Assembly (NCBI GenBank): GCA_035714365.1
Contig: DASTMB010000003.1
Location: 1 to 64,000 of the forward strand
Source: Mycobacteriales bacterium
GTDB lineage: Bacteria; Actinomycetota; Actinomycetes; BP-191
Direction: 5' to 3'
Length of the DNA stretch: 64,000 bases
The notes beneath the pieces are model-generated. The model saw only the letters and a list, made by a program, of their open reading frames with translations, ran no database searches and was not told where the DNA came from. Positions 33,320-40,782 of this stretch are shown here, in pieces. Position 1 is the stretch's first letter, and each line of letters begins with the position of its first letter. The position numbers and the translations under genes were made by a program.

Positions 33320-34744
33320 ATGCTGACCGACTCCGCAAGCGAGCTGGCCCGGCGCATTCGTGCCAGGGACACCACCGCGCGCGAGGTCGTGGACGTCCAC
33401 ATCGCGCAGGTGGAGCGGGCCAACCCGGCGCTCAACGCGCTGGTGGCGGACCGGTTCGCCGCCGCGCGCGCCGAGGCGGACGCCGCCGACGCGGCGGTCC
33501 GCGCCGGTGCCGAGCTGGGGCCGTTGCACGGCGTGCCGTGCACGGTGAAGGAGACGTTCGCGCTCGCCGGGATGCCGAACACCGCCGGCCTCGTCTCCCG
33601 TGTCGGCCGGCCGGCGACCGAGGACTCGGTCACGGTGCGGCGGCTGCGCGAGGCGGGCGCGATCCCGCTCGGGGTGACCAACGTCTCCGAGCTGGCCATG
33701 TGGTTCGAGTCCGACAACCGCGTCTACGGCCGCACGAACAACCCGTACGACACGTCGCGGATCGTCGGCGGCAGCAGCGGCGGCGAGGGCGCGGCCGTCG
33801 CGGCGGCGTTCGCGCCGTTCGGGCTCGGCAGCGACATCGGCGGCTCGATCCGGATGCCGGCGTTCTTCAACGGCGTCTTCGGCCACAAGTCCTCCCCCGG
33901 GCTGGTGCCGAACGACGGGCAGTTCCCGCTCGACCACGACCCGCGGATGCTGCGCTACCAGTCCACCGGCCCGCTCTGCCGCCGCGCCGAGGACCTGCTG
34001 CCGGTGCTGCGCGTGCTCGCCGGGCCGGACGTGCACGTCGGCGACGCGGACGCCGTCGACCTGGCGCGGCTGTCGGTCGTGACGATCGAGAGCAACGGCC
34101 GGCACCACCCGTCGTCCGAGCTGCTCGGCGCGCAGCGCCGCGCCGTCGCCACGCTGCGCGCGCTCGGCGCGCGGGTGCGACCGGCGTCGCTGCCGGCGTT
34201 GCGGCGGTCGTTCGACATCTGGGGGGCGATGCTCTCGGAGGCGCGGGAGGTGCCGTTCCGGACGCTGCTCGCCGGCGGCGGGCGGTTCTCGACCGCGCGC
34301 GAGCTGGCCCGGCTGGCGACCCGCCGGTCGGCGCACACGCTGCCCGCCCTCGGCCTGGCCGTGCTGGAACGCTGGCCCGACCTGCTGCCCGGCCGCGGCC
34401 GCCGCCTCGTCGCCCTCGGCAGCGCGCTGCGCGAGGAGCTGGCCGGGCTGATCGGCGACGACGGCGTGCTGTTCTACCCGTCGTTCCCGACCGTCGCGCC
34501 GCGGCACAACGCGCCGTTGCTCAGCCCGTTCGCGTTCTCGTACACGGCGATCCTCAACGTCGCCGAGGTCTGCGCCACGCAGGTGCCGCTGGGGCTGGAC
34601 GGGCCCGGCCTGCCGCTGGGCGTTCAGGTGGCGGCCGTGGCGGGCAACGACCACCTGACGATCGCGGTGGCCCGCCACCTGGAACGCGAGCTCGGCGGGT
34701 GGGTGCCGCCGCGCGGTGTGGTCCCGGTGGAGGTGACGGCGTGA
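33320..34744 (+). CDS. Amidase-signature-family hydrolase
   Basis: Amidase of 474 residues with the Ser-cisSer-Lys triad: K77 in CTVKETF, S152 in VGGSSGGEG, and S176 in GSDIGGSIRMP. The sequence and N-terminal region look more like fatty-acid-amide-hydrolase/glutamyl-amidotransferase-A-like enzymes than urea amidolyase. No signal peptide, so cytosolic. The substrate is unknown. Its stop overlaps by four bases (GTGA) a 71-residue gene that may encode a regulator or accessory protein. ATG at 33320. Confidence 0.9.
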   Translation: MLTDSASELARRIRARDTTAREVVDVHIAQVERANPALNALVADRFAAARAEADAADAAVRAGAELGPLHGVPCTVKETFALAGMPNTAGLVSRVGRPATEDSVTVRRLREAGAIPLGVTNVSELAMWFESDNRVYGRTNNPYDTSRIVGGSSGGEGAAVAAAFAPFGLGSDIGGSIRMPAFFNGVFGHKSSPGLVPNDGQFPLDHDPRMLRYQSTGPLCRRAEDLLPVLRVLAGPDVHVGDADAVDLARLSVVTIESNGRHHPSSELLGAQRRAVATLRALGARVRPASLPALRRSFDIWGAMLSEAREVPFRTLLAGGGRFSTARELARLATRRSAHTLPALGLAVLERWPDLLPGRGRRLVALGSALREELAGLIGDDGVLFYPSFPTVAPRHNAPLLSPFAFSYTAILNVAEVCATQVPLGLDGPGLPLGVQVAAVAGNDHLTIAVARHLERELGGWVPPRGVVPVEVTA

Positions 34745-34956
34745 ACGCGTGCGGCGAGCCGGTGGTCGTGCCCGGCGTGTTCTCGGCGGTGTCCAGCGAC
34801 ACCGGCCACCGGTGCCAGCGCGAGCCCGGGCACCCGGGCGCGCACCGCTGGCAGGCGCGGTGGGCGGGACTTGCGCCGCACGAGGTGGAGGCGGAGATCG
34901 CCCGCGACCTCGCCGAGTGGGAGCCGTCGGACGACGACGAGGACCTCGAGGACTAG
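34741..34956 (+). CDS. Small hypothetical protein coupled to the amidase
   Basis: Protein of 71 residues that I do not recognise. It has two cysteines and histidines in a short N-terminal module (NACGEP, then GHRCQREPGHPGAHRWQ), spaced like a small metal-binding knuckle, followed by an acidic C-terminus (EWEPSDDDEDLED). It starts at GTG 34741 inside the amidase stop. Its own stop overlaps the convergent RDD gene. The tight coupling supports a real gene. Confidence 0.6.
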   Translation: MNACGEPVVVPGVFSAVSSDTGHRCQREPGHPGAHRWQARWAGLAPHEVEAEIARDLAEWEPSDDDEDLED

Positions 34957-35387
34957 CCGCGGACGACGGCGGTCGCGCAGGCCTTGTCCCAGAGCGACCG
35001 GCGGTCCGGGTCGGCCAGCATGAACCCGCCCGAGATCAGCAGCAGGGGCGAGCAGAAGTTCTGCAACGAACGTCCGACGGCGACGGGTAGTGGCAGCCCG
35101 CGACTGCCGAGGTCTGCCCGGCCGTCCACGCACCGCACCGCGCGCAGGCCGAACAGCGTCTTGCCGAACGTCCGCCCGGTCCGCCACGGCAGCACGATCA
35201 CGTTCGCGACCACGACCGCGAGCAGGAGGAGCAGGCCGGCTATGTCCGGCAACGCCGCCACCAGCACCAGGTCCGCGAGCGCGAACAGCGCCACGTCCGC
35301 CACCAGCGCGCCGGCCCGCCGCAGCGGCGTCGCCACCGCGCCGCGCCCCGACGCCGGCAGACCGAGCCCCTCCCCCGGATACGTCAT
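34953..35387 (-). CDS. RDD-family membrane protein
   Basis: Protein of 144 residues with three hydrophobic segments (about 25-45, 48-68 and 110-130). The RDD signature is present as RRAGALVADVALF at the first helix and TFGKTLFGLRAVR between helices 2 and 3. The family is a poorly understood membrane domain, in some cases linked to ion exchange. ATG at 35387 sits with the usual N-terminal basic/Gly stretch ahead of the first helix. Overlaps the convergent 71-residue gene by four bases. Confidence 0.85.
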   Translation of the reverse strand: MTYPGEGLGLPASGRGAVATPLRRAGALVADVALFALADLVLVAALPDIAGLLLLLAVVVANVIVLPWRTGRTFGKTLFGLRAVRCVDGRADLGSRGLPLPVAVGRSLQNFCSPLLLISGGFMLADPDRRSLWDKACATAVVRG

Positions 35388-35495
35388 GGCGGCAGCGTAC
35401 GGAAAAGCCGGTGCGCCGTCGCGCGTCCGCGCGCTACGGTGCCCGCGAACGCGGCCCCGTCGTGGCCGCCCGCGTGCCGGAGGAGGTGGCGTCGG

Positions 35496-35561
35496 ATGAC
35501 CGTCGTGGTCCTCGCGCGCCCGCGCGACCTCGCCACCCACCAGGTGCCCGCCCGCCCGTAG
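35496..35561 (+). CDS. Possible 21-residue leader peptide upstream of rsgA
   Basis: ATG at 35496 encodes MTVVVLARPRDLATHQVPARP and stops at TAG 35561. A perfect Shine-Dalgarno string GGAGGAGG (35479-35486) lies nine bases upstream, much stronger than that of most genes here. Such a peptide could be an upstream reading frame that regulates rsgA, whose TTG start is 37 bases on. I cannot assign a family. Confidence 0.45.
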   Translation: MTVVVLARPRDLATHQVPARP

Positions 35562-35598
35562 ACACGCGGCGGCGGGCCTGCCCGAGAGGCATCCTCCG

Positions 35599-36648
35599 TT
35601 GACCGCACTGCCCGACCTCGGCTGGGACTCCGGCCGGGACACCGAGTTCGCCCCGTACGCCGGGACCTGCGTCCCGGGCCGCGTCGCCCGCCCGGACGGC
35701 GCGCTGCACCTCGTCCTCACCGCCGACGGCCCGCTGCGCGCGGAGCCGAGCGGCGCGCTCAAGCACGCCGCCGCCGACCGCACGGCGTTGCCCACCGTCG
35801 GCGACTGGGTCGCCGTCCGCGACGGCTCGCTGATCGAGGCGGTGCTGCCGCGCCGGTCGGCGTTCGTCCGCCACGGCGCCGGCAACGCCGCCACCGGCCA
35901 GGTGCTGGCCGCGAACGTCGACGTCGTGTTCGTCGTCGTCGCGCTCTCCGCCGCGCCGAACCTCCGGCGGCTGGAGCGCTTCCTCGCGCTCGCGTGGGAG
36001 AGCGGCGGGCAGCCGGTCGTGCTGCTCACCAAGGCCGACCTCTGCGCGTCGCTGCCCGACGTCGTCGCCGAGGTCACCGCGGCCGCGCCCGGCGCGCCCG
36101 TGCACGCCGTGTCGAGCGTCACCGGCGAGGGCGTCGACGACGTTCGCGCCCACCTCACGCCCGGCCGCACCGTCGTGCTGCTCGGCGCGTCCGGCGTCGG
36201 CAAGTCCACGCTCGCCAACCTGCTCCTCGGCGCCACCCACCTGGCCACCACCGCGATCCGCGCCGACGGGAAGGGCCGGCACACGACCACGCACCGCGAG
36301 CTGGTGCCGTTGCCGGGCGGGGCGGTGCTCATCGACACGCCCGGGCTGCGCGGCATCCAGCTCTGGGACGCCGACGACGGCCTGGACAAGGCGTTCGCGG
36401 AGGTGGAAGCGCTGCTCGGCGCGTGCCGGTTCCACGACTGCGCGCACGAGACCGAGCCCGGCTGCGCGGTGCTCGCCGCGCTGGCCGACGGGACGTTGGA
36501 GCCGCGGCGCTGGGAGTCGTACCGCAAGCTGCAGCGCGAGCTGCGGCACATCGCGGCCAAGACCGACGTGCGGCTGCGCAACGAGGACCGCGACCGGTGG
36601 AAGAAGATCCACAAGGAGATGCGCGCGAAGGGCGCGATCCGACCCTAG
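35599..36648 (+). CDS. rsgA: Ribosome small-subunit-dependent GTPase A
   Basis: Ribosome-assembly GTPase of 349 residues with the circularly permuted G-domain: G4 (LTKADL), G5 (SSVTGEG), G1 (GASGVGKST), G3 (DTPGLR). An N-terminal OB fold (about 20-85) binds 16S rRNA, and the C-terminal zinc knuckle is CRFHDCAHETEPGC. It releases assembly factors from the 30S subunit. TTG at 35599 is the likely start, with a weak GAGAGGC upstream; the first residues then match the family. Its stop overlaps the convergent DegV gene. Confidence 0.93.
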   Translation: MTALPDLGWDSGRDTEFAPYAGTCVPGRVARPDGALHLVLTADGPLRAEPSGALKHAAADRTALPTVGDWVAVRDGSLIEAVLPRRSAFVRHGAGNAATGQVLAANVDVVFVVVALSAAPNLRRLERFLALAWESGGQPVVLLTKADLCASLPDVVAEVTAAAPGAPVHAVSSVTGEGVDDVRAHLTPGRTVVLLGASGVGKSTLANLLLGATHLATTAIRADGKGRHTTTHRELVPLPGGAVLIDTPGLRGIQLWDADDGLDKAFAEVEALLGACRFHDCAHETEPGCAVLAALADGTLEPRRWESYRKLQRELRHIAAKTDVRLRNEDRDRWKKIHKEMRAKGAIRP

Positions 36649-37502
36649 GCGCGGCGGTGGACGACGGCGCCGAGCAGGCCGGGGCCGACGTGCGCGCCGA
36701 CGACGGCGCCGACCTCGCTCTCGTGCAGCGCGTGGAGGCCGGGCAGCCGGGCGCGGAGGCGTTCGGCGAGGGCGCGGGCGCCGTCGGCGGCGGCCAGGTG
36801 GTGGACGGCGACGTCCACCGGCCCGTCACCCGCGGCCTTCACCAGCGCGTCCTCCAGCCGGGCCAGCGCGCGGTCCGCCTTGCGCACGCGGTCCATCGGC
36901 TCGATCGCGCCGTCGACCAGGTGCAGCAACGGCTTCACCGACAGCGCGGTCCCTACCAGCGCGGCGGCCTTGCCGATGCGGCCGCCGCGGCGCAGGTACT
37001 CCAGCGTGTCGACGTAGAACATCGTCGCGGTCCGCCGCGCGCTCGCCTCGGCGGCGGTGGCGACCTCGAACGCATCGCCCCCGGCGTTGGCGATCTCGGC
37101 CGCGGCGAGCACCGCGAACCCGAGCCCCATCGCCGTCGTCCGCGAGTCGACCACCTTCACCCGTGGCCCGCCCGCGTCGAACAGGTCGTACGCCGCCGTC
37201 ACCGCCGACTCGCGGGTGCCCGACAGCCGGGCGGAGAGGTGGATGGAGACGATGTCCGGCGCGCCGGCGGCCTCGTAGACCGCGCGGAACGCCGCCGCCG
37301 TCGGCGGTCGCGTCGACGCGGTGCCGCCGGAGCGGGACAGCCACGCGGCGAACTCCCCCGGCGTCAGCTCGACGCCCTCCAGCGCCTCGCCCTCCGGGGT
37401 GACGACGTGCAACGGCACGACCGCGACGCCGAGGCGTTCGGCGAGGCCGGCCGGGAGATACGCGGTCGAGTCCGTGACCACGGCGACGCGGGGACCGTCC
37501 AT
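36645..37502 (-). CDS. DegV-family fatty-acid-binding protein
   Basis: Protein of 285 residues. The N-terminal signature VAVVTDSTAYLP, the TSRPP-like TASTRPPTAAAF and the ISIHLS-like VSIHLSARLSGT place it in DegV. The C-terminal part has GPGLLGAVV, typical of the ligand pocket. DegV (FakB-like) proteins bind fatty acyl groups and can present them to a fatty-acid kinase (FakA); no FakA gene is nearby. ATG at 37502 is 55 bases from the divergent DsbA-like gene. Confidence 0.9.
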   Translation of the reverse strand: MDGPRVAVVTDSTAYLPAGLAERLGVAVVPLHVVTPEGEALEGVELTPGEFAAWLSRSGGTASTRPPTAAAFRAVYEAAGAPDIVSIHLSARLSGTRESAVTAAYDLFDAGGPRVKVVDSRTTAMGLGFAVLAAAEIANAGGDAFEVATAAEASARRTATMFYVDTLEYLRRGGRIGKAAALVGTALSVKPLLHLVDGAIEPMDRVRKADRALARLEDALVKAAGDGPVDVAVHHLAAADGARALAERLRARLPGLHALHESEVGAVVGAHVGPGLLGAVVHRRA

Positions 37503-37556
37503 GACCGTAGGAGCATCGGCACGTTCGGCCGGGAGGATGAGGGGCAGGTTCCCGGC

Positions 37557-38225
37557 ATGGCGAACACCATCACCGTCTGGTCCGACGTCGGCTGCCCCTG
37601 GGCGTCGCTGTTCGTGTGGCGCGCGCTCGCGCGGCGCGCGGCGCTCGGCCTGGAGGAAGCCGTCCGGCTGGACCACCGCTGCTTCCCACTGGAGCTGGTC
37701 AACGAGCGGCCGACGCCGCGCGCGGTCGTCGACGCCGAGGTCGAGGCGCTGGCGCCGCTCGTGCCGGACGCGGGGTGGCGGGCCTGGTCGCGCGACCCGT
37801 CCGCGTACCCGGTCACGACGCTGCCGGCGTTGGAGGCCGTGCAGGCGGCGAAGGCGCAGGGGCTGGACGCGAGCGAACGTCTCGACCTGGCGTTGCGGCA
37901 GGCGTTCTGGCGGGACAACCGGTGCATCTCGCTGCGGCACGAGGTGCTCGCGGCCGCCGAGTCGGCGGGCGTCGACGTGGCCGCGCTGGCCGAGGCCTTG
38001 GACGCGGGCACCGCGCGGCAGGCGGTCGTCGACGACTGGCGGGCGTTCAAGGAGGCGGGCGTGCAGGGCAGCCCGCACGTGTTCCTGCCGGACGGCAGCG
38101 ACGTGGCGAACCCCGGCATCGAGCAGCACTGGGAGGGGCCGAAGCCCGGCGGCAAGCCGGTGGTCGACTCCGACGACGTCGGCGCGATCGACGCCCTCCT
38201 CCGCCGCGCCGCCGAGGCGTCCTAG
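37557..38225 (+). CDS. DsbA/FrnE-family thioredoxin-fold protein without CxxC
   Basis: Protein of 222 residues with the helical-insertion thioredoxin fold of DsbA and 2-hydroxychromene-2-carboxylate isomerases. The active-site region reads SDVGCPWASLFVW: one cysteine remains (GCPW) where oxidoreductases have CPxC. The cis-proline loop is VQGSPHVFLPDG. It could be a FrnE-like protein, glutathione- or mycothiol-dependent isomerase, or a redox-inactive relative. No signal peptide, so cytosolic. The 3' end overlaps the convergent frameshifted gene by four bases. Confidence 0.83.
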   Translation: MANTITVWSDVGCPWASLFVWRALARRAALGLEEAVRLDHRCFPLELVNERPTPRAVVDAEVEALAPLVPDAGWRAWSRDPSAYPVTTLPALEAVQAAKAQGLDASERLDLALRQAFWRDNRCISLRHEVLAAAESAGVDVAALAEALDAGTARQAVVDDWRAFKEAGVQGSPHVFLPDGSDVANPGIEQHWEGPKPGGKPVVDSDDVGAIDALLRRAAEAS

Positions 38226-38760
38226 GCGCCCCGCAACGCGGCGACCGTGTCGAGCAGCACCCGCCGCAACCGCTCCTCGACCGGCAGCGTCGCGACCCGC
38301 CGGACCAGCGTGTCGCGGTCGACCAAGCCTGCGGCGAGGAGCGCGGCGGCGAACTCGACGTCCTTGGGCCGGTACGCGACCAGCTTCGCGGCGACCAGGT
38401 CGTGCGGCTCCAGGCAGAGCGCCGTACCCGGCGCGGAGCCAGGCGTCGCGAAGCGGACGAGCCGGTCGCGCCACCCCTCCGGCAGCACAGCCGTGGTCAC
38501 GCTGACGCCCTGCGCGTAGTACCCGAACGTCTCGTGGAACGGCGACGCTCGCCGATGGCGCCGTCGACCCGGTCGGCCTTCGCGTCATCCGGGTCGTCCA
38601 GGAACGCCACGTCGACCTCGACCGAACGCGCCGCCGCCGGTGGGAGGACCTCGTCGGGGAACGACGCGAGGATCGCCTGGCTGCCGATCACCAGCCCGTC
38701 GCCGGTGTCCACGATCGAGCACGCCGCGCGCAGGACGTGCTCGAGCTGCTCCCGCCGCAC
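38222..38760 (-). pseudogene. DUF6036-type nucleotidyltransferase, disrupted by a frameshift
   Basis: Read as one gene, bases 38760-38222 match the DUF6036 pattern, but the frame breaks near 38545-38555. Upstream of the break the protein reads VRREQLEHVL ... SIVDTGDGLVIGSQAI ... VEVDVAFLDD ... DGAIGER; beyond it the sense frame is one base off and continues FHETFGYYAQGVSVTTA, LPEGWRDRLVRF, CLEPHDLVAAKLVAYRPKDVEF, the expected second half. Without the shift the product would have about 180 residues with GSQAI and the D-x-D (VDVAFL) of the Pol-beta fold. It lies one base after the HTH gene. Genuine decay and sequencing error cannot be told apart here. Confidence 0.75.
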
Positions 38761-38761
38761 G

Positions 38762-39253
38762 TCACGCCACGCGGGTCGCGGCGCGGAACGCGGCCAGCGC
38801 CTTCGCCCGCTCGCGCTCGGTCAGCACCCCGGCGAACGGCGTGTTCTGCCGCAGCTCGACCGCGCGCGGAGACGGCGACACCAGCGTCGCGAGCAGCGTC
38901 TCGAGCGGGCCGTCCAGCAACGCCGCCCACGTGTCGAGGTCGGCGGCCACCGCGCCGTCGTGCCGCGCGCGGAGCAGGGCGAGGTTCCGCCGCGCCACCG
39001 CGCGCGTCCGCCCCGGGTCGAGCGCGACCTTGCCGGCGACGACGCGGTGCAGCCACAGGCTGCGTTGCTGGTCGCGGGTGAGTGGCACCGCGCCGCGCAG
39101 GAACCGCACGACGTCCGCCCGCCGGACGCGCCGGTGGGTCCCGACGACCTGGTACGGCAGCGCGCCGGTGGTGCACAGGTCGACCACGTGCTGGCGCGAC
39201 GAGCCCAGGAGCGCGGCCGCCTGGCCGGTCGTCAGCAGGTCGTCGCCGTCCAT
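38762..39253 (-). CDS. Excisionase/MerR-type HTH protein, partner of the DUF6036 gene
   Basis: Protein of 163 residues. The N-terminal winged HTH (about 6-55: LLTTGQAAALLGSSRQHVVDLC, then VVGTHRRVRRADVVRFL) is the excisionase-family DNA-binding domain. The C-terminal two thirds are helical with many Arg/Leu residues (RRNLALLRARHDG, LDTWAALLDGPLETLLATLV). Paired with a downstream nucleotidyltransferase-like gene with a one-base gap, it has the layout of a toxin-antitoxin-type module with this gene as the likely antitoxin/regulator. ATG at 39253; longer starts encode a non-conserved leader. Confidence 0.77.
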   Translation of the reverse strand: MDGDDLLTTGQAAALLGSSRQHVVDLCTTGALPYQVVGTHRRVRRADVVRFLRGAVPLTRDQQRSLWLHRVVAGKVALDPGRTRAVARRNLALLRARHDGAVAADLDTWAALLDGPLETLLATLVSPSPRAVELRQNTPFAGVLTERERAKALAAFRAATRVA

Positions 39254-39312
39254 GCCCCCAGCGTAGGAACCAACCACCAGAAACACAACCGCAGCCACCC
39301 GCCGGGACACGC

Positions 39313-39350
39313 GAGAGCCCGGCCGCCTGGCGGAGGCGGGCCGGGCTCTC
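39313..39350 (-). terminator. Strong hairpin after the secreted hydrolase gene
   Basis: GAGAGCCCGGCCGCC and GGCGGGCCGGGCTCTC form a stem of 15 base pairs with one bulge around a seven-base loop, 13 bases past the stop of the 39363-40517 gene on the minus strand. It is the most stable terminator-like structure in the window. Confidence 0.75.
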
Positions 39351-39362
39351 GGTGCGGGCGGG

Positions 39363-40517
39363 CTAGCAGGTGGCGGGGGACGTCGCGGGGTTGGTCTCGG
39401 TGAAGCCGGCGGTGCCGTCGAGCAGGCCGGTGCGGCAGGCCGGCGCGACGCCGCGGAACAGCGCCGCGAGCCGCTCGAAGCCGGCGTTGCCGACGATGTG
39501 CGTGTCCGACGCCTCCGACGCGTGGCCGGCGAACGGCGAGGTGAAGCCGGGGATGTTGCCGGTGACGTAGCCGTCGAGCGTGGTGCCCGGCTCCGAGGCG
39601 TCGCCGCGGGTCAGCGCGGTCCAGAAGTCGACCGGGATGCCGAGCGAGCGCAGGCGGGTGTAGAGCTCCGGCGACTGGTTGTAGCCGACCAAGCCGTCGT
39701 CGACGCCCTGGACCATGACGACGCCCTTGACGCCGGACGCCTTGATGTCGTCGCCGTGGGTGACGACGGACAGGTCCTGGTACGCGGCCGGGTCCTGCTC
39801 GATGGTGCGGCCGCCGTTCTCGCGCTCGATGTCGGCGACGGCGTTCTTGGCGAACGCGTTGCCGGACAGCGACAGCGCGCGGGCCTCGAGGTAGGTCTCG
39901 GCGACGGTGGTGGCGCCCTCGATGTCGAACCAGTAGTCGAACAGCGGCTGCCCGCTGGCGCGCTTGGCGCCGGCGGCGACGGCGAGGCCGGCGGTGTTGC
40001 CGCCCATGCTCACGCCGTACATGACGATGGTGCGGGCGCCGGGGCAGAGCCGGTTGAACAGCTTGGCGGCGGCGATGGAGTCGGCGGCACCCTCGCGGAC
40101 CTGCCAGCCGCGCGACGACGGCAACGGCGTGGTGCTGAAGTCGTCGACCTGGCCGCGGTAGTCCATGGCGACGGCGACGACGCCGTCGCGGCGGGCGGTG
40201 TCGGCGATGTGCTTGCGCCACGACTCGGCGGTGTGGCCGTAGCCGTGCGCGAACACGACGATGCCCTTCGCCGGGACGGCGGGCATGGCGTAGAGGCCCC
40301 AGGTGGGCTGGCCGTCGACGGTGAGGTCGAGGCGCTGCACGTCGGCCGGGTCGCCCACGCAGCGCGGGGCGTAGTCGGTGACGGCGTGGCTCTTGGCCGG
40401 CTTCGGCTTCGGGCCGCGGCGCTTGCCGGGCGTGGCGAGCGCGGGCGAGAGCGAGCCGGCGGCGACGGCCGCGACGATCGCGGCGACGGTGCAACGGCGG
40501 AACGTGCTGGGACGCAT
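39363..40517 (-). CDS. Secreted alpha/beta hydrolase
   Basis: Exported protein of 384 residues: a signal peptide (about 1-28, ending ALA), a short basic linker (KRRGPKPKPAKS), then an alpha/beta hydrolase with HGYGHTAESW, AMDYRGQ and nucleophile GVSMGGN (Ser about 171). A cysteine near the start (RCVGDP) and two at the end (ACRTG, ATC) could form disulfides. D in GVDDGLVG and H in ASDTHIVG complete the expected triad. Lipase or esterase is likely; the substrate is unknown. Followed by a strong terminator. Confidence 0.85.
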   Translation of the reverse strand: MRPSTFRRCTVAAIVAAVAAGSLSPALATPGKRRGPKPKPAKSHAVTDYAPRCVGDPADVQRLDLTVDGQPTWGLYAMPAVPAKGIVVFAHGYGHTAESWRKHIADTARRDGVVAVAMDYRGQVDDFSTTPLPSSRGWQVREGAADSIAAAKLFNRLCPGARTIVMYGVSMGGNTAGLAVAAGAKRASGQPLFDYWFDIEGATTVAETYLEARALSLSGNAFAKNAVADIERENGGRTIEQDPAAYQDLSVVTHGDDIKASGVKGVVMVQGVDDGLVGYNQSPELYTRLRSLGIPVDFWTALTRGDASEPGTTLDGYVTGNIPGFTSPFAGHASEASDTHIVGNAGFERLAALFRGVAPACRTGLLDGTAGFTETNPATSPATC

Positions 40518-40559
40518 GTGACCCTTCCCCGAAGGTTGGCTACCGAACGGGGTTCGACG

Positions 40560-40748
40560 TCAGGCCGCCCCGCTCCTGCCCGCCCAACGACGCGGACGCC
40601 GCAGGGTCACGATCCGGTGCCCGTCCGGGTACAGCCGCAGGCGCGCGAGCTCCCACTCGCCGAACTCGGCGTGCAGCTTGAGGATCTCGCGCGCCGCGTC
40701 GCGACCGACGTGGCGGGGCAGCGTCACCCGCTGGTACTCGTACCGCAT
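40560..40748 (-). CDS. DUF5703 family small protein
   Basis: Protein of 62 residues: MRYEYQRVTLPRHVGRDAAR, HAEFGEWELARLRLYPDGHR, VTLRRPRR. This matches the actinobacterial DUF5703 family (about 60-65 residues), whose function is unknown. Basic and soluble. ATG at 40748. It sits alone between two secreted-protein genes on the same strand. Confidence 0.85.
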   Translation of the reverse strand: MRYEYQRVTLPRHVGRDAAREILKLHAEFGEWELARLRLYPDGHRIVTLRRPRRWAGRSGAA

Positions 40749-40782
40749 CCCAACGGTTGTACCGCCGCCCCGCCCGCGGGCG

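Noticed and set aside
35388-35598. An open frame on the minus strand across 35384-35608
   Set aside because: It is Arg/Thr-rich, without conservation features, and overlaps the RDD start; only the short plus-strand frame has a good ribosome site.
38222-38500. A separate 92-residue gene at 38222-38500
   Set aside because: Its sequence continues the DUF6036 pattern from the frame upstream after a one-base shift, so it is better read as the second half of a broken gene.
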